From Nocardioides sp. TF02-7 (GTDB lineage: Bacteria; Actinomycetota; Actinomycetes; Propionibacteriales; Nocardioidaceae): 64,000 nucleotides of DNA. The notes beneath the pieces are model-generated. The model did not search any database. It had not been told where the DNA came from and worked only from the letters and a program-made list of their open reading frames with translations. Location: contig NZ_CP092535.1 of assembly GCF_022437945.1 (NCBI RefSeq), positions 3,162,001 to 3,226,000 on the forward strand, given 5' to 3'. Numbering within the stretch: position 1 is the first letter of the stretch; each line of letters opens with the position of its first letter. Below, in pieces: positions 38,744 to 49,303 of this stretch. Made by a program: the position numbers and the translations under genes.

Positions 38744-39999
38744 TCACTCCCAGACCCAGGTCTCCAGCGTGTCGTGGAAGATCTGCTCGAACTCGTCGTC
38801 GCCCTGCCGGAAGGTGCCGGTGATCGAGTACTGGTTGTCGCCGTGGACGACGAGGTAGGCGACCTGCCGGACCTCGAAGCTGTTGGGGTTGGTCCACTCG
38901 AGCTCGATGCCGACGGCGGGGAGGTCGCCGATGGTGGTGTCGGGGAGGTCGGTCGGTGTGGCGCCGGTCGACTGGGAGATGACCGCCTTCCACTGGTCCC
39001 TCAGCTCGGCGGGGTCGTCCTGGCCGTAGGACGACGACGTCTCGACGAGGATGTTGCCGCGGGCGGAGTTGATCGCGTCGCCGGGCGCGGCGATGGTGTC
39101 GATCGTGCCGGTGGAGTCCGGGGTGGAGTCGGTGACGTCGCGCCACTCCTCGCTGGGGAGCTGGTAGCTGTAGCCGGTGCCGCGGAGGGTGTCGGCGCCC
39201 GCCTCGGTCGTCGGCGACGTGGGGGTGTCGGTCGTCGGCGACGTGGTGTCGGTCGTCTCGCCCTCGGACGACGCGGCGGTGGTGGGGTCGTCGTCCGGGT
39301 CGTCGTCGCCGCTCGACAGGGCGACGACGGTGACGATGCCGAGGACGATGAGTACGACGGCCGCGGCCGCGAGGCCGACGATCAGGCCGGTGCGGGACTT
39401 CTTCTGCTGCGGCGGCTGCCACGGCGGGGTGCCCCATCCCGGCTGCTGGCCCGGCTGCTGCTGCCAGCCGGCGGGGTGCCCCCGCCCCCCGGGACGGCGG
39501 TCGGCTGCTGCGGCGACTGGTGCACCGGCGAGGGCGGCGACTGGTGCACCGGTGCGGGCGGGGACTGCTCCGGGCGGTGCGCGGTCGGCGGCGGGCCGGG
39601 AGGCGGGGTCGGCCGCTCGGCGGTGGGGCCCGGGGTCCCGGCGGTGGTGGCGTCGGGCCGGAGCCGGGTCGCGAGCTGCACGGGCACCCGCCCGAGCGCG
39701 TAGCCGAGCACCGCGCAGGCCCACTGGGAGCCGCTCACGTCGGCGCTGCCGCGGTCGCGCGAGAGCCGCTGGCCGGCGCTCTCGACGGCGTCCTCGACGC
39801 GGGCCCCGCTGTCGAGCATCGTGAGCAGGCCCTGGAGCGCGCCGAGCCGCACGGCGTCGGTCAGCAGGTTGATGGTGCCGGTCGACGCGGCTCCCTCGTC
39901 GAGGTAGTCGTCGAGCGCTCCGCGGAACGCGTCGGCATCGGTGAACAGCGCCTGCCCGTGGTCGCGCGCCAGCTGGGCGAGGCTCTCGTGCAGCTCCAT
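38744..39999 (-). CDS. Proline-rich membrane-anchored protein, unknown function
   Basis: About 418 codons. Residues 1-105 form a helical domain (ESLAQLARDHGQALFTDADA), then a Pro/Gln-rich linker (SPPAPVHQSPPSPVHQSPQQ), one membrane segment (TGLIVGLAAAAVVLIVLGIV) and a Thr/Ser/Asp-rich stalk. The last 150 residues may be a surface-facing domain (GYSYQLPSEEWRDVT). One base slip at about 39480 in the G/C runs of the linker. Possibly a stress or envelope sensor; not recognised. Confidence 0.7.
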
Positions 40000-40024
40000 G
40001 GAGTTCCCTTCGCTCGGACCGGCC

Positions 40025-40510
40025 TCAGGCCAGTCCGAGGTCCTTCTTCAGCTTCGCCACGTGACCTGTGGCCTTCACGTTGTACTGCGCGAGCTCGATC
40101 TTCCCGTTCTCGCCGACGACGAACGTCGACCGGATGACGCCTTCGACGATCTTGCCGTAGAGCTTCTTCTCGCCGTAGGCACCGTAGGCCTCGTGCGCGC
40201 TCAGCTGCGGGTCCGACAACAACGGGATCGTGAGCCCGTCGCGCTCGCGGAACTTCGCCAGCTTGGACGGCGCGTCCTTCGACACGCCGAGCACCGTGTA
40301 GCCCGAGCCCTGCAGCGAGTCGAGGGAGTCGGTGAAGTCGCACGCCTGCTTGGTGCAGCCCGGCGTCATCGCGGCGGGGTAGAAGTAGACGATCACCTTG
40401 CGCTGCTGCTCCTCGAGGAGCGCGTAGAGGTTCACCTCCTGGCCGGTGTCGTCGGCGAGGGTGAAGTCGGGGGCCGGGTCACCGACGGAGAGGCGGTGCG
40501 GTTCGGTCAC
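40025..40510 (-). CDS. bcp: Thiol peroxidase / peroxiredoxin (BCP type)
   Basis: 161 codons, intact. Peroxidatic Cys in MTPGCTKQACDFTDS, whose second Cys five residues later is the usual resolving Cys of BCP enzymes. Also DPAPDFTLADDTGQEVNL near the start and TVLGVSKDAPSKLAKF. Reduces H2O2 and organic peroxides using thioredoxin. GTG at 40510 chosen: AGGAG sits 5-8 nt upstream; the open frame continues upstream without similarity. Confidence 0.9.
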   Translation of the reverse strand: MTEPHRLSVGDPAPDFTLADDTGQEVNLYALLEEQQRKVIVYFYPAAMTPGCTKQACDFTDSLDSLQGSGYTVLGVSKDAPSKLAKFRERDGLTIPLLSDPQLSAHEAYGAYGEKKLYGKIVEGVIRSTFVVGENGKIELAQYNVKATGHVAKLKKDLGLA

Positions 40511-40672
40511 GGGTTCTCCTGACACGATCGGGTCGCTGCACGCCGCGTGCAGCGCGGTGGTCCGTCGTACCCCATTCAACCGTGACGGCGGCGAGCCCCG
40601 GCAGGTGGTCGACGGATCCGCCCGGCCGGTCGGCGGCCGCGGTCCGCGGGCGCTCGTTTGCGACGGCATTGG

Positions 40673-40678
40673 TAGCCT
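40673..40678 (+). promoter_or_regulatory. -10 box of DUF3618 gene (leaderless)
   Basis: TAGCCT, 6 nt before the GTG at 40685. Confidence 0.5.
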
Positions 40679-40684
40679 GCCACG

Positions 40685-40933
40685 GTGAGCAACCAGCCCT
40701 CCGACATCGAGCGCGAGATCGAGGAGACGCGCGAGCGTCTCGCCGGCACGATCGACCAGCTCCTCTACCGCTCGCACCCCAAGACGATCATCGGCCGCGA
40801 GGTCGCCCAGGTGAAGGCGTACTACGTCGACCCCACCACCGGCGAGCCGCGCACCGACAACATCCTCAAGACCGTCGGTGGGGTCGTCGGCGTGGTGGCG
40901 TTCTTCGTCGTCCTGCGCAAGCTGGCCCGATGA
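40685..40933 (+). CDS. DUF3618 family protein
   Basis: 82 codons, intact. Opening PSDIEREIEETRERLAGTID (the family signature), a central helix and a C-terminal membrane segment TVGGVVGVVAFFVVLRKLAR. DUF3618 proteins are small actinobacterial proteins with an amphipathic helix, function unknown. Its stop overlaps the next ATG (ATGA), so it is coupled to the GroES-like gene. Confidence 0.88.
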   Translation: MSNQPSDIEREIEETRERLAGTIDQLLYRSHPKTIIGREVAQVKAYYVDPTTGEPRTDNILKTVGGVVGVVAFFVVLRKLAR

Positions 40934-41262
40934 ACGACGGGTCGGCCAAGACCCCGATCAAGATGCTCCACGACCGCATCCTCTGCGAGTCGGACGCAGA
41001 GGCGGGGGAGCGGCGCTCCGCGGGTGGCATCGTGATCCCGGCGACCGCCGCGATGGGCGCGCGCCGGCTGGTGTGGTCGAAGGTCGTCGCCGTCGGCCCG
41101 CACGCCCGAGCCGTCGAGTCCGGCGACCGGGTGCTCTACGACCCGCAGGACAAGGCCGAGGTGGAGGTCTCGGGCGAGCTGTACGTCGTCATGCGCGAGC
41201 GCGACGTGCACGCCGTCGCCGCGGGGCGGCTCGCCGACGAGGCGGCCGGGCTCTACCTGTAG
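40930..41262 (+). CDS. GroES-like co-chaperonin
   Basis: 110 codons, intact. GroES fold marks: MLHDRILCESDAEAGERRSA, GGIVIPATA (mobile-loop region) and KVVAVGPHARAVESGDRVLY. There is no groEL next to it, and the mobile loop is shorter than in classical GroES, so this is a divergent family member. ATG overlaps the DUF3618 stop. Confidence 0.82.
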   Translation: MNDGSAKTPIKMLHDRILCESDAEAGERRSAGGIVIPATAAMGARRLVWSKVVAVGPHARAVESGDRVLYDPQDKAEVEVSGELYVVMRERDVHAVAAGRLADEAAGLYL

Positions 41263-41285
41263 GTCACGGACCGCGGGCGACCGCC

Positions 41286-41312
41286 GTAACGCCCCGTGAC
41301 GGAACGCGTTAC
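41286..41312. promoter_or_regulatory. Inverted repeat before penicillin acylase gene
   Basis: GTAACGC - 13 nt - GCGTTAC, ending 6 bp before the GTG at 41319. A plausible operator. Confidence 0.4.
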
Positions 41313-41318
41313 AGGCGT

Positions 41319-43768
41319 GTGAGACGACGCCGCCTCCTGCTCCCGACCGCCGCTCTCCTCCTGGCCGCCACCGCGCTGGCGCAGCCCGGCCAGCCCGCCC
41401 GGGCCGGGGCCACCACGCCGGACGCGGCCCCGCAGCAGGCGGCCGCGCGGGCACCGCGCTACGACGCCACCGTGCGGGTCACGAAGCACGGCATCCCGCA
41501 CGTGGTGGCCGACGACTGGGGTTCGCTGGGCTACGGCAGCGGCTACTCGGTCGCGGCCTCCTCGATCTGCAACCTGGCCGACATCCTGATGACCGGGCGC
41601 GGTGAGCGGTCGCGCCACCTCGGCCCGGACGGCCGCTACACCGACGGCGTGACGCCCGGCGCCACGAACCTGCAGATGGACGCGTTCGTCACCGACCTGC
41701 GCGACCGCAAGGTCGTCGAGGCGCTGCTGCGGTCGAAGGCCGGTCCGAGCAAGCGCGCGAAGCAGATGGTGCGCGGCTACGTCGCAGGGATCAACCGCTG
41801 GCTGCGCGACAACGACGTGACCGACCCGGCGTGCCGGGACGCGGCCTGGGTGCGGGCGGACGCGACGCCGCTCGACGTCTGGTACGGCGTCTACCTTGCC
41901 AACCTGATCGGCTCATCCGGGCAGTTCGTCACCGAGATCGTCGAGGCCGACCCGCCGACCCTCGACGACCCGGGGCTGCCGGACCTCGGGATCGACCTGC
42001 CGCTCCCACGGACCAAGGCCGAGGTCGCGGAGTACGCGAAGCACGTCGACCGCGAGGCGCTGCTGGAGTCGCTCGGCCACGACACCGACTTCGGCTCCAA
42101 CGCCACCGCGATCGGCCGCGCCAAGAGCTCCACCCGCCGCGGCCTCCTGCTCGGCAACCCGCACTTCCCGTGGCTGGGCCGCTACAAGTTCACCCAGCAG
42201 CACCTCACCATCCCCGGCAAGTACGACGTCGCCGGCGCGTCGCTCATCGGCTCGCCGGTCGTCAACATCGGCTGGAACAAGCAGGTGGCATGGAGCCACA
42301 CGGTGTCGACGGCCTACCGGTTCACGCCCTACGAGTTCCTCACACCGGCACCGGGGACGGCGTACCTCACCGTCGACGGGCTCGTGAAGCAGGCCGAGCG
42401 GCGGGGTCGTGGAGGTGGAGGTGCGGCGGCGCGACGGCTCCGTCGAGACGGTGGAGGAGGATCTCTACCGGGTGCCGGGCGTCGGCTACGTCATCGACAG
42501 CCCGTCGCAGTTCATGGGCTGGATGCCGACCAGCTTCTGGGCGATCCGCGACGCCAACGGCGAGCACCTGCGCACCATCGACACGTTCCTGTCGATGGGC
42601 CGGGCGCGCGACGTCCGCGACCTGTTGCGCCGCCAGGACGCCGGCGGCGGGATGCCCTGGGTCAACACCACCGCCGCCGACCGCAGGGGCGACGTGCTCT
42701 ACGCCGACCACAGCGTGGTGCCGCACGTCACCGACCAGATGGCGGCCCGGTGCCTGACCGTGATCGGGCTGCTCATCAAGCAGGTCGCCGGGCTTCCCGG
42801 CCTCAACGGCTCGCTCGGCAACCTCTGCCGCTGGGGCGCCGACGCCGACGCCCAGCGGCCCGGCATCCTCGGTCCGAAGCGGCTGCCGGCGGTCGTGCGG
42901 CGCGACTGGGTGATGAACGCCAACGACTCCTACTGGACGCCCAACGACCGGGTGCGGCTCGAGGGCTACCCCTCGATCATCGGCTGCGAACGCTGCACCC
43001 GGACGATGCGGACCCGGATGGTGGCGCAGTACGTCGTCGACCGGCTGCGGCGCGGCCGGGAGACGCCCCGGACCCTCCGGTCCCACCAGCACGCCAACCG
43101 GGTGCGGGCCGCGGAGGTGATGCGGGAGGGCGGCCGGCTCGACGAGGTCTGCCGCCGGACCGGTGAGACAGAGGCGTGCGCGGTGCTGGCGGCGTGGGAC
43201 GGGCGCTCCGACGCCACCTCGGTGGGCACGCACCTCTTCGAGGAGTTCGTGAAGCGGGCGCCCACGGGGACGAACCTCTGGTCGGTGCCGTTCGAGGCCA
43301 AGGACCCCTTCCGCACGCCGCGGGGACTGAAGGCGTCGGCCGTGGTCGTGAACGCGATGAAGGCCGCCATCCAGCACGTGCGCGACGCGGGCGTGCCGTT
43401 CGACGCGCCCTGGGGGGACGCTCCAGGTGGCCGGCGACCGCGGCGCGCCGTCGTACCCGATCGGCGGTGGCGACGGCGACCTCGCCGGCAACGCCAACGC
43501 CGTCGCCTCGCGCGGACCGGCAGGCAACACTGACCGTTACAAGCCGGTCAGCTACGGCTCCTCCCACATCCAGGCGGTCTCCTACCTGCGCAACGGCAGG
43601 GTGGACGCACGGACGATCCTCACCTACGGGCAGTACGAGGACCCGGCCTCGCCGTGGTCGTCGGACCAGACCCGGCTGTTCTCGCGCGAGAAGTGGGTGC
43701 GGTTCCCCTGGACCGGGCCGCAGATCCGGCGCGACCTCGTGCGGCGGGTCGTGCTGCGCGGCCGGTAG
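41319..43768 (+). CDS. Penicillin acylase family protein, secreted
   Basis: About 816 codons. Signal peptide (RRRRLLLPTAALLLAATALA, then AQPGQPARAG). The family N-terminal part is DATVRVTKHGIPHVVADDWG. The autocatalytic Ser lies in DTDFGSNATAIGRA, where the precursor is cut so that Ser becomes the beta-chain N-terminus. Later GNPHFPWLGRYKF, WNKQVAWSHTVSTAYRF and GEPL-type ends. Two one-base slips at about 42402 and 43423. Members hydrolyse penicillins or acyl-homoserine lactones; here it is exported. Second family member at 59010. Confidence 0.85.
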
Positions 43769-43811
43769 ACCGGGCGGTAGGAGGGGCGGTACGACGCGGC
43801 GGGTGCCGGTG

Positions 43812-45267
43812 TCAGCGACCGCGCACGTCCGCCGGGGCGGCGGCGACGTAGCCGAGCTCGGCGTTGTCGGCGTCGGCGAGCCGGCCGCCGGTGTCCTGGG
43901 TGTGCAGGTTCGGGACCGCCAGGCCGGCGATGCCTGCGCACAGCAGGGCGACGGCCAGCACGGCGAACCCGATGGTGTAGCCCTGCTCGACCGGCAGTCC
44001 GGCGGCACCGGTGCGGGCGGTGATGATGCCGGCCATCACGGCGGAGCCGGGAGCGAGCCGCCGATGGTGCGGATGTTGGCGTTCATGCCGCTGGCGACGC
44101 CGGTCTGCGAGGGCGGGACGGCGGAGACGACGACACCCGCGAGGCTGGCGAACACCAACCCGGATCCGAACCCCTGCAGCGTGGTGGCGGCGTAGAGCTG
44201 CCAGGTGGTGTCGTGCCAGATCGCGATCGAGGCGAAGGCGGCGGAGTTGAGGAGGGCACCGGTGACGATGACGGCGCGGGCGCCGAAGCGCCGCACCAGT
44301 CCGGCGGTCACGAACCCGACGAGGAAGCTCATCACCGCCGACGGCAGCAGCAGCCACCCGGACTCGCTGATCGACGCGTCGAACCCGTAGCCCGCCTCGG
44401 ACGGCGTCTGGAGGAACTGGGGGAGGAAGCCGAACGACGCGAACATCCCGAAGCCGACGAACGCGGCGACCGCGTTGGCCGACCACATCCCGCGACGGCG
44501 CATCATCCGCATGTCGATCATCGGCACCGGCACCCGCTGCTCGACCACCACCCAGGCGACCGCCAGCACGACCGCGACCGCGAGCAGCGTGCCCACGCGG
44601 CCGCTCGTCCAGCCCCACTCGTTGCCCTGGCTGAGGGCGAGCAGGAGCGTGGCCAGCCAGCCGGCGAGCAGCACGGCGGGCAGCAGCGGCAGCCGGCCGG
44701 GCGTGCGCACCGGCGACTCCGGGACGAACAGCACGGTGGCGATCGCCGCCGCGACGGTGGCGACGAGGGGGACCCAGAACAGCCCGTGGTAGCCGAAGAC
44801 GTCGACGATGGGGCCGGCGAGCACGATGCCGAAGCCGAACCCGACCGCCGCCAGCGAGGCCAGCACGCTGAGCGCGGTGTGCATCCGTGCGCCGAACTCG
44901 TCGCGGACGATCCCGAACGCGAGCGGCATCACCCGCCGCCGGCGCCCTGCACCACGCGGGCGACGATCAGCCAGCCGATGCTCGGGGCGAGCGCCGCCAT
45001 CAGCGAGCCCACCGACAGCGCGACGAGGGTCACCGCGAGCATCCGGGTCTTCCCGACGACGTCGCCGACCCGGCCGAGGAGTGGCGTGGCGATCGACGCG
45101 CTCAGCAGGTAGCCGGTCAGCACCCAGGTCACCGTCGCCTGGTCCGTCTCGTACTCCCGCTCGATGGTCGAGAGCACCGGGACGATCAGCGACTGCAGGA
45201 GGGTGAACGAGCAGATCGACACCGCGAGCACGGCGAACGTGACCGCGTTGCGGCTCCGACTCAGCAT
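43812..45267 (-). CDS. MFS transporter, DHA2 (EmrB/QacA) type
   Basis: About 485 codons with 13-14 hydrophobic segments. First segment VLAVSICSFTLLQSLIVPVL, motif WVLTGYLLSASIATP, motif A PLLGRVGDVVGKTRM, and the later motif C-like GPIVDVFGYHGLFWVPLVA. Two one-base slips, at about 44940 in GGGCGCC and at about 44045. A drug or metabolite efflux pump. GGAGAGGAA precedes the ATG at 45267; the operator at 45290-45310 is 22 bp further upstream. Confidence 0.82.
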
Positions 45268-45289
45268 GCGTTCCTCTCCGGGCATCCGT

Positions 45290-45310
45290 TTGGTTGTGGA
45301 CGGCAACCAA
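45290..45310. promoter_or_regulatory. 21-bp operator candidate (TTGGTTG/CAACCAA)
   Basis: TTGGTTG - 7 nt - CAACCAA, perfect arms, between the divergent exporter and crotonase genes. It resembles MarR/TetR-type efflux-pump operators; no regulator gene is adjacent. Confidence 0.55.
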
Positions 45311-45392
45311 GCGACGTGTGAGTTTATGCCCAGGCCGGACCGGTCCCCGCATCACCGACCCGCTGGTCCGGCTCGCCTCTACCCCTCGCCCC

Positions 45393-46164
45393 ATGCCTGT
45401 GCACGTGGACCACCGCGGACCGGTGACGATCGTCACGCTCGACCGGCCGGAGAAGCGCAACGCCGTCGACGCCGAGCACGCCGCGGCGCTGCGCGCGGCG
45501 TTTGAGGGAGTTCGACGCCGACGACGCGGCGTCGGTCGCGGTCCTCCACGGCGCCGGCGGGGTCTTCTGCGCGGGCGCCGACCTGGCCGCGGTCGCGGAC
45601 GGCGCCTTCGACCTGGTCGCGCCCGGCGAGGGGCCGGCGCCGATGGGGCCGACCCGGCTGCTCCTGTCGAAGCCGGTGGTCGCCGCGGTGGAGGGGTACG
45701 CCGTCGCCGGCGGTCTCGAGCTGGCCCTCTGGGCCGACCTCCGGGTCGTCGACCCCGGGGCGTCGTTCGGGGTGTTCTGCCGGCGCTGGGGCGTGCCGCT
45801 CATCGACGGCGGCACGGTGCGGCTGCCGCGGCTGGTCGGCCGGTCGCACGCGCTCGACCTGGTCCTCACCGGTCGGGAGGTCGGTGCCGAGGAGGCGCTG
45901 CGGATGGGCCTGGCCAACCGGGTCAGCGCCGCCGGCGCCGCCCTCGACGAGGCAGTGACCCTCGCGGAGCAGCTGGCGGCGCTGCCGCAGACCTGCCTCC
46001 GCGAGGACCGGCTCGCGGTCTACGAGCAGGAGGGCCTGCAGCTCGACGCCGCGCTCGCCGTCGAGTGGCGGCACGGCATGCGGTCGCTCCGCGACGGCGG
46101 ACCGGGCGGGACCGCCGGCGCCGCCCGGTTCGTCGCGGGCGCCGGCCGGCACGGCGCCGGCTGA
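45393..46164 (+). CDS. Enoyl-CoA hydratase/isomerase (crotonase) family
   Basis: About 257 codons. Opens HVDHRGPVTIVTLDRPEKRN; oxyanion-hole motifs HGAGGVFCAGADLAAVADGA and VEGYAVAGGLELALWADLRV; catalytic region GVPLIDGGTVRLPRLVGRSH. One base slip at about 45503. CoA-thioester hydration or isomerisation is expected; the substrate is unknown, as usual for stand-alone crotonases in actinobacteria. Confidence 0.84.
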
Positions 46165-46166
46165 GT

Positions 46167-46213
46167 CCCGGTCGCCGGTGCCCAGCGGCGGTGCCGGGGC
46201 ACCGGCGACCGGG
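46167..46213. terminator. 17-bp perfect hairpin, bidirectional
   Basis: CCCGGTCGCCGGTGCCC (46167-46183), 13-nt loop, perfect complement at 46197-46213. It lies between the convergent crotonase and SRPBCC stops with 2 bp to spare on either side. Confidence 0.65.
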
Positions 46214-46215
46214 CC

Positions 46216-46745
46216 TCAGCCGGCGGCGAACAGGTCGCGGTAGTAGGGCGCCTGGGCGGGGTAGTAGTCGTCGAACCGGACGGTCGCCGGGTCGGCTCCG
46301 CCCTCGACGGCGACCAGCCGGTCGAGGTAGTACTCCCACCCGGGGCCCATGCTCTCGCCGAGCGCGAGGAGGGGCAGGCTCTGCGCGAACACCAGGGTCG
46401 TCACGCCGCCGGTCTCGGAGAGGTCGACGTGGATGTGCCAGTCGAGACGCGACCCGTCCTCGGCAGGCATCGTGCTCCGACCGCCAGCCGCCGCGGCGGC
46501 GTGCACTCGTCGATGCCGAACACCTCCGGGGCCGCGTCGTCGCCCTCGAAGAGCACCTGCACGGTCACCTGTCCGGAGGCCGGGTCGCCCTCCCACGTCG
46601 CGAACCAGCGGGCGAGCCGGTCGGGCTCGGTCACCGCCGCCCACACGTCCTCGACGGGGGCGTGGAACGTGCGGGTGAGCACCACCCACTCGCGGCCGTC
46701 GCGGACCTCACGGCGCCCGCCGGGCACCTGCTGCTGCGTCGTCAT
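46216..46745 (-). CDS. SRPBCC (AHSA1-like) domain protein
   Basis: About 176 codons. START-like fold: WVVLTRTFHAPVEDVWAAVT and EPDRLARWFATWEGDP, then the C-terminal GPGWEYYLDRLVAVE. One base slip at about 46492 (RRLAV/STMPAEDGSRLD). Its ATG overlaps the stop of an ArsR regulator, the widespread ArsR-SRPBCC pair in which the hydrophobic-ligand protein and repressor are co-expressed. Ligand unknown. Confidence 0.82.
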
Positions 46746-47113
46746 CCTGTCTCCTCCTCGGGCTGGATCGTCGCGGACCCGCGATGGCTCGTACGCCGGT
46801 CGCGCCCGGTGCGCCGGACCTCCAGGTCGAGCCCGTCGAGCACCCGCTCCGGGACCGCGGCCGCGGGGGCGAGCTCGTCCAGCAGGGCGCGCACCGGCGT
46901 CAGGCCGGCGCGCTCCAGGCGGTAGTGGCGCTCCCGCCCGCGGTCGTCGGCGCTCACCAGGCCCGCGTCGGCCAGCACCCGGAGGTGCTTGCTGATCGCC
47001 GGCCGGCTGATCGCGTGCTCCGCGGCGAGGTCGACCACCCGCACCGGCCCGTCCGCCAGCCGGCGGAGCAGGTCGCGTCGGGTCGGGTCGCCGAGCGCCA
47101 CGAAGGGATCCAC
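46742..47113 (-). CDS. ArsR family transcriptional repressor
   Basis: 123 codons, intact. Winged helix: FVALGDPTRRDLLRRLADGP, then ISRPAISKHLRVLADAGLVS. No Cys-rich metal site. Its GTG is 8 bp from a 20-bp palindrome that is almost certainly its operator. Together with the SRPBCC gene it forms an autoregulated pair. Confidence 0.9.
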   Translation of the reverse strand: MDPFVALGDPTRRDLLRRLADGPVRVVDLAAEHAISRPAISKHLRVLADAGLVSADDRGRERHYRLERAGLTPVRALLDELAPAAAVPERVLDGLDLEVRRTGRDRRTSHRGSATIQPEEETG

Positions 47114-47120
47114 CTGACAT

Positions 47121-47140
47121 TGGTAACCGGATGGTTACCA
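47121..47140. promoter_or_regulatory. ArsR operator (TGGTAACC-GGAT-GGTTACCA)
   Basis: Perfect 8-bp arms, 4-bp spacer, 7 bp upstream of the ArsR GTG, matching the GGTAACC/GGTTACC class seen at ArsR-SRPBCC pairs. Confidence 0.75.
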
Positions 47141-47245
47141 AAAGTCAACCCTGGTCCACCCGCGCCCCGCCTGGGCGGCGACGTAAGGTCTGCACGACGG
47201 CGGTCCGGGCCGCCGGCCGACCAGACGAGCGCACGGAGGGGGAGC

Positions 47246-48184
47246 GTGACGAAGCGACCGGGGGCGCGACCAACGCGGGCCGATGGAGCGGCTGGTCAAG
47301 ATCGCCGCCACCCTCGCGGCCCGCGGGCCGGTCGGGGAGACCGGGCCCCGGCTCGCGGAGATCGCCGGGTTCGAGGGGAGCGCCGCCGCCGACCAGCTCG
47401 CGCGCGACATCCGCTCGCTCAACGCGCAGGGCTGGCAGATCGACAACATCGCCGAGCCCGGCGACGTCGCGCGCTACCGGATGCGCACCGTCGACAACCG
47501 GCTGCGCCTGCGGCTCACCCCCTCCCCAGCAACGGGCGTTGCAGCGTGCGGTGCTGCTGGCCGACCGCGACGACCTCGTGGAGCGCCTCGGGCTCGAGGG
47601 CGACCCGACCGTGCGCGACGACCTCGACGGCGTCGACGCCGGCCTGCCGACCACCGACCGCGACCCGAGCCTGGGCGTCGTGCTCCGGGCGGTGCGGCTC
47701 GGCTGCCTGGTGCGGTTCGGCTACAAGGGCACCGCGCGGGTCGTGCACCCGGAGTCGGTGCGGACCCAGAACGGCACCTGGTACCTGCGGGGCCGCGAGG
47801 ACGGCGACGCCGAGGAGCGCGTGAAGTCCTTCGTGGTGGCGCGGATGAGCGACGTCACCGCCGACGACCCCGGGACCGCCCGGCGGGGTGGCCCCCGCCC
47901 GGCACCCGGGGCTGCACCCGATGACCTGGGAGATCGACCCGCCCGTCGACGTGACGCTGCGGACCACGACCGACTTCGAGCCCGACGTACGCCGCTGGCT
48001 GGGGCCACCGGCGGCCGTGGAGCCGGCGGGCGAGGACGTCGTGCTCCGCTACCGGGTCACCCACCGGGCCGCGCTTCGCGCCCGGCTCTACGAGCTCGGC
48101 CGGCGGGTCGTGCTCGTCGGGCCGGAGGACGTCCGTCGCGAGCTCGTCGCCGAGCTCGAGGAGCGCCGGGGAGGAGCGTCGTGA
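47246..48184 (+). CDS. pafB: WYL-domain regulator PafB
   Basis: About 312 codons. Reconstructed from three frames: VTKRPGARP, then ERLVKIAATLAARGPVGETG (HTH), RYRMRTVDNRLRLRLTP, a WYL domain (VVHPESVRTQNGTWYLRGRE) and a WCX-type end. Slips at about 47270, 47520 and 47890. GTG 47246 is supported by GGAGGGGG 4 nt upstream. With PafC it forms the heterodimer that activates the main DNA-damage regulon of mycobacteria. Confidence 0.72.
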
Positions 48185-49173
48185 CGCCGCCGAGGTACGC
48201 CCAGCGGGTCGCCCGGCTGCCGCGGGTCTTCGAGCTCCTCGCCGCCCCCACCCCCGCGGGGGTGCCGCTGGCGCGGCTGGCCGACGAGATCGGCGTCGAC
48301 GCCGCGGAGCTGCGGGAGGACCTGCTCGCGTTCTTCAGTGCCGACCTGCTCGGCGGCGACCCGATGCTCGGCCTCTGGCGACCGCCCGTGCTCGACTTCC
48401 TCGGGCCCGAGGGCGACGACGTCGACCCCAACGAGGCCGAGGTGGTGCGGATCTCCAGCGACCGGCCGACCGAGGAGCTCGGGGTGGAGTACGTCGACGC
48501 CGCCGAGCTCGCCATGGTCTACGCCGCCGCCCTCGCGCTCTACGACATCGAGCCGGACGAGGACCTCGAGGGCGCGATCGACGTGCTGACCGAGACGATG
48601 GTGGGCGCGCCCGCCGGCCAGCCCCCGAGGTCGCGGCCTGGAACCGGCCGCTCAAGCCGCTCCAGGAGGCGGCGAAGCGGCGGCACGCCGTGCGGATCGT
48701 TACTCGCGCTCGTGGGACCACGGCGTCTCCACCCGGGTCGTCCACCCCTACCGCCTGGTGCAGACCCGCCGCGGCTGGGAGCTCGACGCCGGTCCGCCCG
48801 ACTCCGGCGGCAACCTGCGGACGTTCCCTGCTGTCCAACATCCGCGAGGTCGAGCGGCTCGAGGACACCTTCGAGCCGCCCGCGGACCTCGCGACGCTGC
48901 TCGACGCGCAGCGCGCGACCACCCGGGTCGAGGTGGTGCTGCCGCACGCCGGCCGGTGGGCGGCCGACAGTACGCCGAGCGGGTGGCCGTCCTGGAGGCC
49001 GACGAGGAGAGCGTCAAGCTCGCCCTCGACCTCCTCCCCCCCCTCGAGCGCCGCGTCGGCATGCTCCTCCTCGCCGCCGGCCCCGACGCCTTCGTCGTCG
49101 ACCCGCCCGAGCTCGACGTCGCCGGTGTCGAGCTCGCCAGGAGCTGCTGATCCACCACACGGTGCACCGCTGA
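48181..49173 (+). CDS. pafC: WYL-domain regulator PafC
   Basis: About 330 codons. HTH region ARLPRVFELLAAPTPAGVPL and ARLADEIGVDAAELREDLLA, then the middle EYVDAAELAMVYAAALALYD, a WYL domain with VVHPYRLVQTRRGWELDAG, and a C-terminal WCX part (RVAVLEADEESVKLALDLLP). Slips at about 48615, 48700, 48828, 48965 and 49135: five in one gene. GTGA overlap with pafB. tatA usually follows pafBC in actinobacteria; here a large palindrome and a SnoaL-like gene follow. Confidence 0.75.
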   Translation: MTPPRYAQRVARLPRVFELLAAPTPAGVPLARLADEIGVDAAELREDLLAFFSADLLGGDPMLGLWRPPVLDFLGPEGDDVDPNEAEVVRISSDRPTEELGVEYVDAAELAMVYAAALALYDIEPDEDLEGAIDVLTETMVGAPAGQPPRSRPGTGRSSRSRRRRSGGTPCGSLLALVGPRRLHPGRPPLPPGADPPRLGARRRSARLRRQPADVPCCPTSARSSGSRTPSSRPRTSRRCSTRSARPPGSRWCCRTPAGGRPTVRRAGGRPGGRRGERQARPRPPPPPRAPRRHAPPRRRPRRLRRRPARARRRRCRARQELLIHHTVHR

Positions 49174-49194
49174 CGGAAGGGCTGGGCCGCCGGG

Positions 49195-49242
49195 GGACGT
49201 CATGCGTCCCGTGGGCGATCGCCCACGGGACGTATGACGTCC
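49195..49242. terminator. 48-bp palindrome after pafC
   Basis: GGACGTCATGCGTCCCGTGG (49195-49214) continues to the palindromic centre GGGCGATCGCCC and mirrors back, one mismatch in 24-bp arms. No loop larger than the centre is needed. No T-tract. It lies 22 bp after the pafC stop; terminator or protein-binding site. Confidence 0.6.
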
Positions 49243-49303
49243 GCCGGTCCTCCGTCCCCGCTGCTCCGCGCCCCGGTCCTCCGTCCTCCTCGCCCGCCCC
49301 GGC

